64,000 nt of DNA, from the NCBI GenBank assembly GCA_023423065.1, contig JAFAGC010000009.1, positions 62,001 to 126,000 on the forward strand, written 5' to 3'. The first letter of the stretch is position 1; every line of letters starts with the position of its first letter. The stretch is from Pseudomonadota bacterium. GTDB taxonomy: Bacteria > Pseudomonadota > Gammaproteobacteria > Steroidobacterales > Steroidobacteraceae. Shown piece after piece: positions 1 to 9,033 of the stretch. A program made the translations under genes and the position numbers. A model generated the notes under the pieces. It had not been told where the DNA came from and searched no databases. It saw only the letters and a program-made list of their open reading frames with translations.

Positions 1-656
1 CCGACGATGTACCCGACGCCGAGCAGCGCGGGCGACAGGTTGGTGCCCATGTAGCCGAGGTACTTGCCGAGAAAGCCGCTGGCGAGCGAACTGTCCGGGA
101 TCAGCTTGAGTCCGCTCGCCGTGAACAGCTTGCCGATCGCGCCGCCGAGCGACGCGATGCCCAGCACCTTGAGGCCCTCCGCGGGATTCTCGCCGGCCTT
201 GAGCACTTCCGCCGCGGCCTTGCCTTCCGGAAAAGTCATCTTCTGGTCGACGATCAACGAGCGGCGCAATGGCACCGAGAACAACACGCCCAACAAACCA
301 CCGAGTCCGGCGATGGCCAGCACCCAGGAGTACTTGAAGTCCGTCCAGTACCCCATGAGCACCAGCGCGGGCACGGTGAAGATCACACCCGAGGCGATCG
401 AGGTGCCGGCCGAGGCGCCGGTCTGGACGATGTTGTTTTCGAGGATGCCGCCGCCACCGAGCGCGCGCAGCACGGCCATCGAGACCACCGCCGCGGGAAT
501 CGCCGACGCGATGGTCATGCCCGCGAACAGGCCCAGGTAGGTGTTCGCCGCGGCGAGCACCACCGCGAGCACGATGGCCAGGATGATGGCGCGCACGGTG
601 AGCTGCGGAGCCGTGGCGTCGTTCGCGCCGAACCCCGCGGTTGCATTGGTGTTCAT
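1..656 (-). CDS. OPT family oligopeptide transporter, N-terminal part (runs off the window)
   Basis: The reverse strand encodes an N-terminal segment beginning MNTNATAGFGANDATAPQLT at the ATG at 656 and remaining open to the window edge, so the C-terminal part is missing. The first membrane helices carry the small-residue-rich NTYLGLFAGMTIASAIPAA stretch and a following GGGGILENNIVQT segment typical of the OPT family, which imports oligopeptides or metal–peptide chelates across the inner membrane. It lies 34 bp downstream of an M2 peptidase gene and a POT transporter gene on the same strand, which fits a peptide-uptake and hydrolysis operon. The family call rests on sequence memory; the exact substrate cannot be read from this fragment. 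Confidence 0.85.
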   Translation of the reverse strand, partial: MNTNATAGFGANDATAPQLTVRAIILAIVLAVVLAAANTYLGLFAGMTIASAIPAAVVSMAVLRALGGGGILENNIVQTGASAGTSIASGVIFTVPALVLMGYWTDFKYSWVLAIAGLGGLLGVLFSVPLRRSLIVDQKMTFPEGKAAAEVLKAGENPAEGLKVLGIASLGGAIGKLFTASGLKLIPDSSLASGFLGKYLGYMGTNLSPALLGVGYIV

Positions 657-690
657 CTGACTACCTCTTCTGTTGGTCAGTCGGCGCGGC

Positions 691-2532
691 TCACCAGCCG
701 CACTTCTGATCCTCGTTCTGTTCCTCGAGCCACGCTTCGAGCGGCTTGAAGTAATCGATGATCGCGGAGGCATCCATCTCGCGCGTGCCGGTCAGCTTCT
801 CGAGCGTGTCGGGCCAGGGCTGGCTCGAACCGAGCGCCATCATCTCGCCGTAGCGCCGGCCGGCCTCGGTGCTGCCGAAGATCGAGCACTCGTTGAGCGG
901 TCCCTTGTGACCCGATGCGTCGCACAGCGCCTTGTGGAACTGGAACTGCAGGATGAACGACAGGAAGTAACGCGTGTACGGCGTGTTGCCGGGGATGTGG
1001 TACTTCGCGCCCGGATCGAAATCCTCTTCCGACCGCGCCACCGGCGGCACGATGCCCTGGTACTTCTCGCGCAGCTCCCACCAGGCCTTGTTGTAGTCGG
1101 CCGGCTTGATCTTTCCGCTGAACACGCCCCAGCGCCACTCATCTATGAGCTTGCCGAACGGCAGGAACGCGATCTTCTCCAGCGCCATCTTCATCTGCTG
1201 GTTGATCACCGCTTCCTTCGACGGGATCACGTCGCCGACCAGTCCGATCTTGCGTAGATAGGCGGGCGTGACCGAGAGATTGACCGCGTCGCCGATGGCC
1301 TCGTGGAAACCGTCGTGCGCGCCGTCCTGGAACAGCATCGGCTGGTCCTTGTACCAGATGTAGTAATAGACGTGCCCCAGCTCGTGGTAGACCGTGAAGA
1401 GATCCTCCTCGAGCGGTCGGATGCACATCTTGATGCGCACGTCGTCCTGGTCGTCCATGTCCCAGGCGCTGGCGTGACAAACCACTTCGCGGTCGCGCGG
1501 ACGCGTGAACATCGAGCGCTCCCAGAACTTCTGCGGCAGCGCCGGGAAACCGATCGAGGTGTAGAAATTCTCGGCCGACTTCGTGATCCGGTGCGCGTCC
1601 CACTTCTGCGCCTGCAGCTGGCGGTCCGCCGACTCGATGCTCGCGGCCGGGTAGGGCTTGAGCAGGTCGTCGTAGATGCGGTGCCACTGCTGCGCCCACA
1701 TGTTGCCGAACAGGTGCGCCGGGATCGGCTTGCCTTCTGGAACCTTGTCCTTGCCGTAGCGTTGCGCGAGGCGCTTGCGCGCGTAGCAGTGCAGGCCCTC
1801 GTACAGCGGTTTCACCTGTTCGTAGAGTCGCGCGGCTTCCTTCTCGAACGCCGCCGCGTCCATGTCGTAACGCGACTTCCACAATACGCCGACGTCCTCG
1901 AAGCCGAGCTCGCGCGCGCCTTCGTTCGCGAGCTCGACGAAGCGTTCGTACTTCGGACGCATCGGACGCGAGATCGAGTGCCAACCGGCCCAGGCCTCGG
2001 TGAGCGCCTCGTAGTTGCGGCTGGTCGCGAGGATCTCGCTGAGGTCGTCGAGGTTCTGGCAGCCACGCTTGCCGTCGGGACCGTCCGGGCAATATTTGCC
2101 CTCGCCATACATCGCCTCGAGGTTCGCGGAGATGTCCGCGAGTTCCGCGCGCTTGGCGGCATCGCTGGGCGCGGGCGCGCTCACGCTGAGCTTGATGAGC
2201 TTCAACGACCGGTCGACCGCGGGGTCGAGCTTCGCGCCGTCGAACTTCTTCGCCTCCGCGGCCTTGCGGCTGAAGAACTCCATGGAGCGTTCGGTCGCGC
2301 GCGCATTCAGGAACTGCGTGTCGACGGTGATGTTCGTCGCCTGCGTGAAGCCCGCGGCGTTCGCCTCCCGGCTGACCGCGGTGAGCTCGGTGTTCACGTC
2401 CTTGATGAACTGCGCGCCGTCGCCGAGGACCGGCGGCTTGGGACCCTCGTTGGCCGGGCAACCGGCGAGCAGCGAGGCGGCGGCGGCCATGGCAATGGCA
2501 GCGGCGCCGCGGAAGTAGTTGGTAACGCTCAT
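691..2532 (-). CDS. M2 family metallopeptidase (angiotensin-converting-enzyme-like dipeptidyl carboxypeptidase), lipoprotein
   Basis: The 613-residue protein begins with a lipoprotein signal ending in the lipobox LLAGC (Cys at about residue 25), so it is probably anchored in the cell envelope. The zinc motif HELGH lies near residue 383 and the third ligand lies in GFHEAIGD near residue 411, the spacing of peptidase family M2, whose members remove C-terminal dipeptides. Length is normal for single-domain bacterial M2 enzymes. The open frame extends upstream to 2877, but that part overlaps the POT gene antiparallel in frame and looks non-coding; the ATG at 2532 overlaps the POT stop by 4 bp (ATGA), implying translational coupling. 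It sits between two peptide transporters, so it likely processes peptides for uptake. Confidence 0.9.
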   Translation of the reverse strand: MSVTNYFRGAAAIAMAAAASLLAGCPANEGPKPPVLGDGAQFIKDVNTELTAVSREANAAGFTQATNITVDTQFLNARATERSMEFFSRKAAEAKKFDGAKLDPAVDRSLKLIKLSVSAPAPSDAAKRAELADISANLEAMYGEGKYCPDGPDGKRGCQNLDDLSEILATSRNYEALTEAWAGWHSISRPMRPKYERFVELANEGARELGFEDVGVLWKSRYDMDAAAFEKEAARLYEQVKPLYEGLHCYARKRLAQRYGKDKVPEGKPIPAHLFGNMWAQQWHRIYDDLLKPYPAASIESADRQLQAQKWDAHRITKSAENFYTSIGFPALPQKFWERSMFTRPRDREVVCHASAWDMDDQDDVRIKMCIRPLEEDLFTVYHELGHVYYYIWYKDQPMLFQDGAHDGFHEAIGDAVNLSVTPAYLRKIGLVGDVIPSKEAVINQQMKMALEKIAFLPFGKLIDEWRWGVFSGKIKPADYNKAWWELREKYQGIVPPVARSEEDFDPGAKYHIPGNTPYTRYFLSFILQFQFHKALCDASGHKGPLNECSIFGSTEAGRRYGEMMALGSSQPWPDTLEKLTGTREMDASAIIDYFKPLEAWLEEQNEDQKCGW

Positions 2533-4064
2533 TTGTGTTCTCCGATCCAGCCGCGCAGTCCGCGCGAGATCAGCAGGATGAATATGCCGGCGCCGGCGCC
2601 GACCAGCGCCATCACCAGGAACTGTCCGGGCAGATCCGCGGCCTGCGAGCCGCCGACGTGGCCGCCGGCCAGGCCCGCGATCAGGTTGCCGATCGCGGAA
2701 CCGAGGAACCAGATGCCCATCATCTGGCCGACGAACTTCGGCGGCGAGAGTTTGGTGACGTTCGACAGGCCCACGGGCGAGAGGCACAACTCGCCGAACG
2801 TGTGGATGAGATAGGCGAGCAGCAGCCAGGTCGGCCCCACCTGCCCGTTCGTCGACACCACGAGCTCCGCGGCCCACATCATCACGAGGAAGCCGACGCC
2901 GAGGAACACGAGGCCGAGGCCCATTTTCGCCGGCGCGGACGGATCGAGGTTACGCGCGCCGAGCGCCACCCAGATCCACGCGAAGAATGGCGCGAAGATG
3001 ATGATGCACAGCGGATTGATCGACTGGTACCAGGCCGCGGGATGCACGTTGTCCGGGAACCACGAACCCAGCAGCGAGCGGTCGGTGTAGTCCTGCGCGA
3101 AGAGATTGAACGTGGTCGCCTGCTGCTCGAAGCCGCCCCAGAAGATCACCGCGCACAGGAAGAATATCGCGATCACGCCGACCCGCTTGCGCTCCGCGCT
3201 GGTGAGGCCCGCGAAGAACAGCACGTAGCCGAAGAAGCACACGGCCAGCGCGAGCATCGCCGCGCCGAAATACTGCGCGAGCTCGGTGATCGGCACCGGG
3301 CTGCCCTTGAAGTACTTCCAGGGGATGATCGCGGCGAGCACGGCGAAGCCGCCCCACACGATCTGCCAGCGGCGCTTCTGCGTCACGGGATCCGCCGCCT
3401 GCGGCGGCGCGCCGGCGCCCTCGAGCCAGCGGCCCGAGAAGCGGAACAGCACCACTCCTAACAGCATGAACAGGCCGCAGCAGAAGAAGCCGCCGCGCCA
3501 GTTCCACGCTTCGCCGATCGTGCCGGCAACCAGGGGCGAGACGAACGCGCCGAGATTGATGCCCATGTAGAAGATCGAGAATCCCGCGTCGCGGCGCGCG
3601 CCCGGCTGACCTTCGTAGAGCGAACCGACCATCGCGGAGACGTTCGGCTTCAGGAGTCCGACGCCTACGACAATAACCGCGAGACCCAGGTAGAACACCG
3701 GCGCCGACGCGGGCAACGCGAGGATGAAATTGCCGGCGGCGATGATCAGGCCACCCCAGAACACCGCGTTGCGCTGGCCGATCAGTCGATCCGCGATCCA
3801 GCCACCCGGCACGCAGCCGAGATAAACGGAGCCGGCGTACAAGCCGTAGATCGCGCCCGCCGTTTCCTTGTCGAGCCCGAATCCCGGATTCGCGCCGCTG
3901 GTCGCCGCCACCAGGAACAGCACCAGCAGTGCGCGCATCCCGTAGTAGGTGAAGCGCTCGAAGAACTCCGTGCCGAAGAGAGTCACCAGGCCGAGAGGAT
4001 GTCCCAGAAAAGTCTGCTTCGGTTGCGCCAGCGGTTCGCCGGCGACCGTCGTCGGATCACTCAT
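2529..4064 (-). CDS. POT/PTR family proton-dependent di/tripeptide transporter
   Basis: The 511-residue polytopic membrane protein carries the POT family signature early on (EFFERFTYYGMRALLVLF, where the ExxERFxYYG motif couples proton and peptide transport) and the PTR2 signature around FYMGINLGAF. It belongs to the major facilitator superfamily and should import di- and tripeptides with protons. It is the first gene of a minus-strand run followed by the M2 peptidase, with which it overlaps by 4 bp, and an OPT transporter. The ATG at 4064 is used; another ATG at 4071 is out of frame. The substrate range cannot be deduced from sequence. Confidence 0.93.
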   Translation of the reverse strand: MSDPTTVAGEPLAQPKQTFLGHPLGLVTLFGTEFFERFTYYGMRALLVLFLVAATSGANPGFGLDKETAGAIYGLYAGSVYLGCVPGGWIADRLIGQRNAVFWGGLIIAAGNFILALPASAPVFYLGLAVIVVGVGLLKPNVSAMVGSLYEGQPGARRDAGFSIFYMGINLGAFVSPLVAGTIGEAWNWRGGFFCCGLFMLLGVVLFRFSGRWLEGAGAPPQAADPVTQKRRWQIVWGGFAVLAAIIPWKYFKGSPVPITELAQYFGAAMLALAVCFFGYVLFFAGLTSAERKRVGVIAIFFLCAVIFWGGFEQQATTFNLFAQDYTDRSLLGSWFPDNVHPAAWYQSINPLCIIIFAPFFAWIWVALGARNLDPSAPAKMGLGLVFLGVGFLVMMWAAELVVSTNGQVGPTWLLLAYLIHTFGELCLSPVGLSNVTKLSPPKFVGQMMGIWFLGSAIGNLIAGLAGGHVGGSQAADLPGQFLVMALVGAGAGIFILLISRGLRGWIGEHK

Positions 4065-4188
4065 GTTTCATGCCCTGATTCTTGTGGACGCTGTTGCGTC
4101 GCGATGGGCGCGAGTCTGACCCAATGGCACGTGGACCAGCAAGGAAAACGCCGGTCCCGTAGGGCTTTGTTCGATGCGTGGCCCGGGG

Positions 4189-4995
4189 TCAGGCCTGCGC
4201 TTCTTCCTTCTCTTTGGCTTTCTCTTCGGCCTCGTCTTCCATTTCCTGGGCCTCGCGCCTCATCTTCTGCATCAGGCGCGCCATGACGAGTCCACCCTCG
4301 TAGAGCAGGTACATCGGCACGGCCATGATGATCTGCGAAACGGCGTCGGGCGGCGTGAGGAAGGCCGCGACGATGAAGATGCCGATGAGCACGTACCCGC
4401 GGTTCTCGCCGAGCTTTTCGACATGGACCAGGCCGGTGAGCACCAGCAACACGACGGCCACGGGCACCTCGAACGCGACGCCGAACGCGAAGAACATCGC
4501 CAGCACGAAGTCGAGATAAGCCGCGATGTCGGGCGCGTATGTGACTCCGCCCGGAGTCGTGCCGATCAGGAACGGGAACATGACCGGAAACACGACGAAA
4601 TACGCGAACAGCACGCCGCTGTAGAAGAGCAATACCGAGGAAACCAGCAGCGGCACTGCGAAGCGTTTCTCGCGCCGGTACAGGCCGGGAGCGACGAATG
4701 CCCAGAGCTGGTAAAGCACCACGGGCATCGCGGCGAACAGCGCGACGTAGAACGACACCTTGAAAGGCGTCATGAACGTGGAAACGACGCCGGTCGCGAG
4801 CAACGTGCTGCCCTCGGGCAGCTTGTCGATCAGTGGCTGGGCGATGATCGCGAACAGCTCGTTGGCGAAGATCGCGCACGGGATGAACGCGACGAACAGC
4901 GCGACCACGGCCTTCAGCAGCCGGTTGCGCAGTTCCAGCAGGTGCGACATCAGCGTGCCTTCGGCAAGCTGCTCTTCTTGCTGCCCCTCGCTCAC
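4189..4995 (-). CDS. tatC: Sec-independent protein translocase subunit TatC
   Basis: The 268-residue protein starts MSEGQQEEQLAEGTLMSHLL and contains the conserved HLLELRNR motif at the first helix, the FxxPFKVSF-type loop (TPFKVSFYVALF), and YRREKRF after the second helix, all diagnostic of TatC. TatC binds twin-arginine signal peptides and forms the receptor core of the Tat translocon in the inner membrane. The tail is unusually charged (Glu/Lys-rich, ending EEKAKEKEEAQA). Its start overlaps the tatB stop by 4 bp, so the pair is translationally coupled. It is the last gene of a tatA–tatB–tatC run on the minus strand. Confidence 0.97.
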   Translation of the reverse strand: MSEGQQEEQLAEGTLMSHLLELRNRLLKAVVALFVAFIPCAIFANELFAIIAQPLIDKLPEGSTLLATGVVSTFMTPFKVSFYVALFAAMPVVLYQLWAFVAPGLYRREKRFAVPLLVSSVLLFYSGVLFAYFVVFPVMFPFLIGTTPGGVTYAPDIAAYLDFVLAMFFAFGVAFEVPVAVVLLVLTGLVHVEKLGENRGYVLIGIFIVAAFLTPPDAVSQIIMAVPMYLLYEGGLVMARLMQKMRREAQEMEDEAEEKAKEKEEAQA

Positions 4996-5474
4996 GGCTT
5001 CTGCTCGGGCGCGGCCGGCGGGGTAGTTAGGTCGAGCTCGCGCTGCCCGTTCGTCGTGCCGGGTTCGACCGGCTCAACGGGCGCGGCGGTGGCTTCCTGC
5101 GCCGTCTTGCGGTGCGAGGAATGCATGTGGTGATCGGGTGGATAGAATTCCTCTTCCCCTTCCACGGCGGCGACCGGAGTCTGCGCGGACGTAGCGGGCG
5201 TGGCGGGAGTCGCTGGCGCGGGCGGAGCCGGCGGCGTCGGCGGCGGGCCCGCCCTGGGATCCAGCGACGTATCGATGCCCGGATCGATCTTCATCTTCGT
5301 CTCGAGGTTGTGAGCCTCTTCCTCGAGCTGCTCGCGGAACTGGCGCGCCATCGCGCGCGCGCGGCCGACCCAGCGCCCGATTTGCTGCGCGAGCTTCGGC
5401 AATTTCTCCGGCCCGAGCACGATCAGCGCGAGCGCGAAGATCAGCAGGAGTTCTGTGAATCCAACCTCGAACAT
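4992..5474 (-). CDS. tatB: Sec-independent protein translocase subunit TatB
   Basis: The N-terminus MFEVGFTELLLIFALALIVLG with the following PEKLP hinge is the TatB signature (a Glu near position 8 and Gly-Pro-Glu-Lys at the end of the membrane helix). A charged amphipathic helix follows (about residues 25–60), then a long Pro/Ala/Thr-rich, poorly conserved tail. TatB works with TatC as the receptor for twin-arginine precursors. At 160 residues it matches the usual TatB length. It lies 64 bp downstream of tatA and overlaps tatC by 4 bp. Confidence 0.95.
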   Translation of the reverse strand: MFEVGFTELLLIFALALIVLGPEKLPKLAQQIGRWVGRARAMARQFREQLEEEAHNLETKMKIDPGIDTSLDPRAGPPPTPPAPPAPATPATPATSAQTPVAAVEGEEEFYPPDHHMHSSHRKTAQEATAAPVEPVEPGTTNGQRELDLTTPPAAPEQKP

Positions 5475-5538
5475 GGAGTGTTCCGCCGCGCGGACGGGAT
5501 CAGGTGAAGGCGGGCAAGGTCAGGCGCGGCGAATCGCG

Positions 5539-5769
5539 TCAGGCCTTGTGCTCGCTCTTCTCCGCGTTCTGCGACTTCGTGGCATCGAACTCGGCATCGG
5601 CCTTGAGCTGCTTGACCGACTCCTCGGCGTCGCCGTCGTTCATCGACTTCTTGAAGCCGCGAACCGCGCTGCCGAGATCGGAGCCGATCGTCTTGAGCTT
5701 CTTGGCCCCGAAGATGAGCAGTACGACGACCAGAATGACGATCAGTTCTTTGAATCCAATTGGGCCCAT
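5539..5769 (-). CDS. tatA: Sec-independent protein translocase subunit TatA
   Basis: This 76-residue protein has one N-terminal helix (GFKELIVILVVVLLIFGAKKL) followed by an amphipathic segment with the conserved FGxKKL and LGxAVxGFKK motifs of TatA. TatA oligomerises around TatBC to form the protein-conducting unit for folded proteins. The C-terminal third is acidic and lysine-rich, as usual. It is the first gene of the tatABC set and lies 112 bp beyond the end of dtd on the same strand; a promoter could lie in that gap but I cannot name one with confidence. Confidence 0.95.
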   Translation of the reverse strand: MGPIGFKELIVILVVVLLIFGAKKLKTIGSDLGSAVRGFKKSMNDGDAEESVKQLKADAEFDATKSQNAEKSEHKA

Positions 5770-5881
5770 GACCCGCTCCTGTGGGGGCTCGATGAAGAGC
5801 CCGGATGATAAGTCAACAGAGGCTGCAAACCTACGAAAGTTCGTCCCGGCGAGACCCGCATCACGCGCGCCGGGGAATGCG

Positions 5882-6325
5882 TTAAGTCCTTGTCTGAAGC
5901 CAGAATGTGACCGGCCCGTCGTTCACGAGTTCGACATGCATGTGTGCGCCGAATTCGCCCGTGGCGACCTCGTTGTGGCGCGAATGCGCCAGGTCGAGGA
6001 CCTGCGAGAAAAGGGCGCGCGCGCGTTCCGGTTCCTCCGCGCTGCTGAACCCAGGTCGAGTGCCCTTGTGCGTGTCCGCGGCGAGCGTGAATTGCGGCAC
6101 GAGCAGCAGTCCCGCGCCGATGTCGCGCAATGAGAGATTCATGCGGCCGGCCTCGTCCTCGAAGATCCGGTACGTGAGGACGCGCTCCAGCAGGCGTTCG
6201 CCCTGCGCGAGATCGTCGCCCTTTTCGATGCCGATCAGGGCAAGGATGCCGCGCCCGATCGCACCGACCTTGCGCGTTTCCACCGTGACGGAAGCCCTGC
6301 TCACCCGCTGAATCAATGCGATCAC
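5882..6325 (-). CDS. dtd: D-aminoacyl-tRNA deacylase
   Basis: The protein hydrolyses D-aminoacyl-tRNA, protecting translation from D-amino acids. It shows the two active-site motifs of the DTD family: the PQFTLAAD segment (SQxTL-type motif) and the C-terminal NDGPVTFWL segment (the Gly-cisPro motif NxGPVT). I chose the GTG at 6325, which gives the normal MIALIQRVSRASV start and a length of 147 residues; an ATG at 6361 would add 12 unconserved residues. The gene is divergent from the cytochrome c gene and upstream of tatABC on the same strand, a common pairing of small housekeeping genes. Confidence 0.95.
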   Translation of the reverse strand: MIALIQRVSRASVTVETRKVGAIGRGILALIGIEKGDDLAQGERLLERVLTYRIFEDEAGRMNLSLRDIGAGLLLVPQFTLAADTHKGTRPGFSSAEEPERARALFSQVLDLAHSRHNEVATGEFGAHMHVELVNDGPVTFWLQTRT

Positions 6326-6343
6326 GGTTCCGATTGTGCACGG

Positions 6344-6372
6344 TGGCAATTGCGCGCCCAAGTCCTTAATAT
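6344..6372 (+). promoter_or_regulatory. Putative sigma-70-type promoter for the cytochrome c gene
   Basis: A TAATAT -10-like hexamer (6367–6372) follows a weak TGGCAA -35-like hexamer (6344–6349) with 17 bp between them. It points towards the cytochrome c gene, 39 bp upstream of its ATG. The -35 match is poor, so this is only a candidate, but the AT-rich -10 stands out in very GC-rich surroundings. Confidence 0.35.
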
Positions 6373-6411
6373 CGCGGCCTGTTTTTGCCAGCCTCGGGGC
6401 GTTTTCAAGTC

Positions 6412-7053
6412 ATGGCATCTCGCGTCCGGTCGATCGTTTCCCTGTCCGTTCTCGTTGCAGCTCTCGCGCCGTTCGCGACCCAGGCCCAGACCCCGGAATC
6501 CGCCGGCGACGCCAAGCGCGGCCAGGCCCTGGCCTACACCTGCAACGGCTGCCACGCCATCCCTAACTACAAGAACGTCTACCCGACGTACTCCGTGCCG
6601 AAGCTGCGCGGCCAGCGCCCGGAATACCTCGTGGCGGCGCTCAAGGCCTACCGCAGCGGCGAACGTTCGCACGGCACGATGCACGCGCAGGCCGTTTCGA
6701 TGAACGACCAGGACATGGCCGACATCGCGACGTACCTCGCCGGCCCGAACGTGCTGACCGAGTCGAAGAGCGACACGCCCGCCGCCAATCGTCCGAAGGC
6801 GAGCGAGACCTGCCTGCCGTGCCACGGATCCAACGGCGTCGGCATCGACCCGACGTTTCCGACCATCGCGGGTCAGCACCGGGACTACATCGCGCGCGCG
6901 CTGACCGACTACAAGAAAGGCGGCCGCAAGAACGCCATCATGGCGGCGCCGAGCGCGACGCTCACCGCGAAGGACGTCGAGGAGCTCTCGGCCTACTTCT
7001 CGTCGCTGCCGGGCCTCGAGACCGTCCAGAAGAACCAGGTCGCGGCGAAGTAA
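6412..7053 (+). CDS. Di-haem cytochrome c (cytochrome c4-like), periplasmic
   Basis: The 213-residue protein has a signal peptide (MASRVRSIVSLSVLVAALA, cleavage near AQA) and two c-type haem sites, CNGCH at about residue 44 and CLPCH in the second half, each followed by a class I cytochrome c fold with distal Met in GTMHAQAVSM-like and NAIMAAPSA segments. Two tandem domains of this size resemble cytochrome c4, a periplasmic electron carrier to terminal oxidases. I chose the ATG at 6412 over one nine codons upstream because it begins directly with a standard signal peptide. It stands alone, convergent with the S9 peptidase gene. Confidence 0.9.
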   Translation: MASRVRSIVSLSVLVAALAPFATQAQTPESAGDAKRGQALAYTCNGCHAIPNYKNVYPTYSVPKLRGQRPEYLVAALKAYRSGERSHGTMHAQAVSMNDQDMADIATYLAGPNVLTESKSDTPAANRPKASETCLPCHGSNGVGIDPTFPTIAGQHRDYIARALTDYKKGGRKNAIMAAPSATLTAKDVEELSAYFSSLPGLETVQKNQVAAK

Positions 7054-7068
7054 TCGCCGCGACCGCGG

Positions 7069-9012
7069 TCACCTGGCCGCGAGCTGCTTCTCCAGGAAGG
7101 TGACGATCGTCTTCTGGTAGAAGTCGCGATTCGCCTTCTTCTTGAACCCGTGACCCTCGTCCTTCGCGGCGAGATACCAGACCTCTCCGCCGCGCGCGCG
7201 GATCTTCGCCACCATCTGCTCCGATTCCGACGCGGGCACGCGCGGATCGTTGAGTCCCTGCACCACGAGCAGCGGCTTCGAAATCCGCGCCGCGTTGTTG
7301 AGCGGCGAGATCCGCTGCAGATACTTGCGCATCGCGGGCAGCCGCTCGTCGCCGTATTCGGGGCGGCGCAGGTCGCGCCGGTAGGCGGACGTGCTCTCGA
7401 GGAAGGTCACGAAGTTCGAGATGCCGACCACGTCGATGCCGCCGCGCAGCCGGTCGCCGAAGTGCGCCATCGACGCGAGCGACATGTAGCCGCCGTACGA
7501 ACCGCCCGAGACGAACACGCGCTTCGCGTCGAGATCGCGCTGCGCGCCGATCCACACCAGCAGCGCGCCGATGTCCTTCACCGCGTCCTCGCGCTTGTCG
7601 CCGTTGTCCAGATTCAGGAATGTCTTGCCGTACCCGGAAGACCCGCGCACGTTCGGCGTGATCACGACGAAGCCCATCTCGTTCACGAGGAACTGCGTGA
7701 ACGGATTGAACCCGGGAATCGCCTGCGATTCCGGTCCGCCGTGGATGTCGATCAGCACCGGGTGCGGCCCCGGCGACTTGCCCGGCTTCGGTCGATACAC
7801 GAACGCGGGGATGCGCCGTTGTCCGCCGTTGGCGCGATCCCAGGTCGGATACCGCACGAGTTCCGCGGGCGCGAACTGCAGCGGATCGACCTGGCCGGCC
7901 TCGCTCTTCGTGTAACGCACGACCGCGTTCGTCGCGAGCTCGACGACGTAGACGTCGCGCGGCGATTGCGGGCTCTCGATCGACAGCGCGAGCCGGTTGC
8001 CGGTCCGGTCGAACGCGATGCGCCCGATGCGGCCATCGGGCAGCGTCGGCACCTTCTCCGCGCGCTGCGCGAGATTCAGCACGGTGAGCTTGCTCACGCC
8101 GTCGACGTTCGCCACCCATGCGAGGAAGCGGCCGTCGTCGGTGAGCGCGAAGGTTTCGACGTCCCAGGGAATGTGGCCCGTCAGGATCTCGACCGCGCCG
8201 GTAGTCAGGTCGACGCGCCTGAGCTGTTCGAACTCGCTGCCGCGGTTCGTGATCAGGTAGACGCCGCGCCCGTCCGCCGAGAAGCGCGCCTGCGACACGC
8301 TCGCGACATCGGGTCCTTCGGACACGGGCGTGAGCGCCGCGGTCGCGATGTCCATCACGTACAGGTGTGACTCGTTGGCCGAGACGAAATTGTTGATGAG
8401 TAGTTTGGCATCGTCGGGCGACCAGTCCTGCACCGACCAGTTCTTCTGGAAGCCGTTGTAGACCAGGCGCGGCGGCGAAACACCCGCCGGTTCGGCGACG
8501 AACAGGTCGTAACTCACGCCGTCGCGGCCCGTGCTGTGGAAGGCGACGCGGCGACCGTCGCGGCTCCAGGCGAGCCCGCCCGCCAGGCCCTTGCCGTCGG
8601 TGATCATGCGCACCGCGCGCGTGTTCAGGTCGAAGTAGTGCGCCTGCGCGGCTTCGTTGCCGCCGGCGTCCTTGAGGAACGCGAAGCCGGTCGCGCCCTG
8701 CGTGCGCGGCGCGCGCGCCACGGTGACCGGCTCGCGGTAGAACGTGAGCTGCTCGCGCGCGCCCAGCGGCGCGGCCACCCGGTGCAACTGCTCCACGTCG
8801 CCGAAGCGCGTCGCGATCAGCAGCCCCCCATCGGGCAGCCAGTCGACGAACGAGGCTCCCCGGTAGTTCATGTAGTCCTCGAGCCGGGCCGTGAGCGCCG
8901 TATCGACCGACGGGATGTTGTCGAGCACGAGATTGCCGCGCTCTTCGACGGCGGCGAAGGACGACGCGCATGCACCGAGGACGACAACTGCCTGGAGTAT
9001 TCTTTTCATCAT
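7069..9012 (-). CDS. S9 family peptidase (prolyl oligopeptidase/acylaminoacyl peptidase type), secreted
   Basis: The 647-residue protein has an N-terminal signal peptide (MMKRILQAVVVLGACASSFA), a beta-propeller built from WD40-like/TolB-like repeats, and a C-terminal alpha/beta-hydrolase peptidase domain. The catalytic serine is in GGSYGGYMS, the Asp in the NDPRVP segment and the His in DEGHGF near the C-terminus. Such enzymes cleave short peptides, fitting the peptide-import operon a few kilobases away. The open frame runs on to 9969, but the part beyond 9012 is antisense to the metallo-hydrolase gene and non-coding. Start could be 9012 or 9009 (two consecutive ATGs). Confidence 0.93.
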   Translation of the reverse strand: MMKRILQAVVVLGACASSFAAVEERGNLVLDNIPSVDTALTARLEDYMNYRGASFVDWLPDGGLLIATRFGDVEQLHRVAAPLGAREQLTFYREPVTVARAPRTQGATGFAFLKDAGGNEAAQAHYFDLNTRAVRMITDGKGLAGGLAWSRDGRRVAFHSTGRDGVSYDLFVAEPAGVSPPRLVYNGFQKNWSVQDWSPDDAKLLINNFVSANESHLYVMDIATAALTPVSEGPDVASVSQARFSADGRGVYLITNRGSEFEQLRRVDLTTGAVEILTGHIPWDVETFALTDDGRFLAWVANVDGVSKLTVLNLAQRAEKVPTLPDGRIGRIAFDRTGNRLALSIESPQSPRDVYVVELATNAVVRYTKSEAGQVDPLQFAPAELVRYPTWDRANGGQRRIPAFVYRPKPGKSPGPHPVLIDIHGGPESQAIPGFNPFTQFLVNEMGFVVITPNVRGSSGYGKTFLNLDNGDKREDAVKDIGALLVWIGAQRDLDAKRVFVSGGSYGGYMSLASMAHFGDRLRGGIDVVGISNFVTFLESTSAYRRDLRRPEYGDERLPAMRKYLQRISPLNNAARISKPLLVVQGLNDPRVPASESEQMVAKIRARGGEVWYLAAKDEGHGFKKKANRDFYQKTIVTFLEKQLAAR

Positions 9013-9033
9013 GCTGCTATGTTGCCGCAAGCC

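Noticed and set aside
2533..2877. Upstream extension of the M2 peptidase frame to 2877 (115 extra codons)
   Set aside because: Lies inside the POT transporter gene in another frame, is Arg/Gly-rich like other shadow frames, and would remove the clean lipoprotein signal that starts at 2532.
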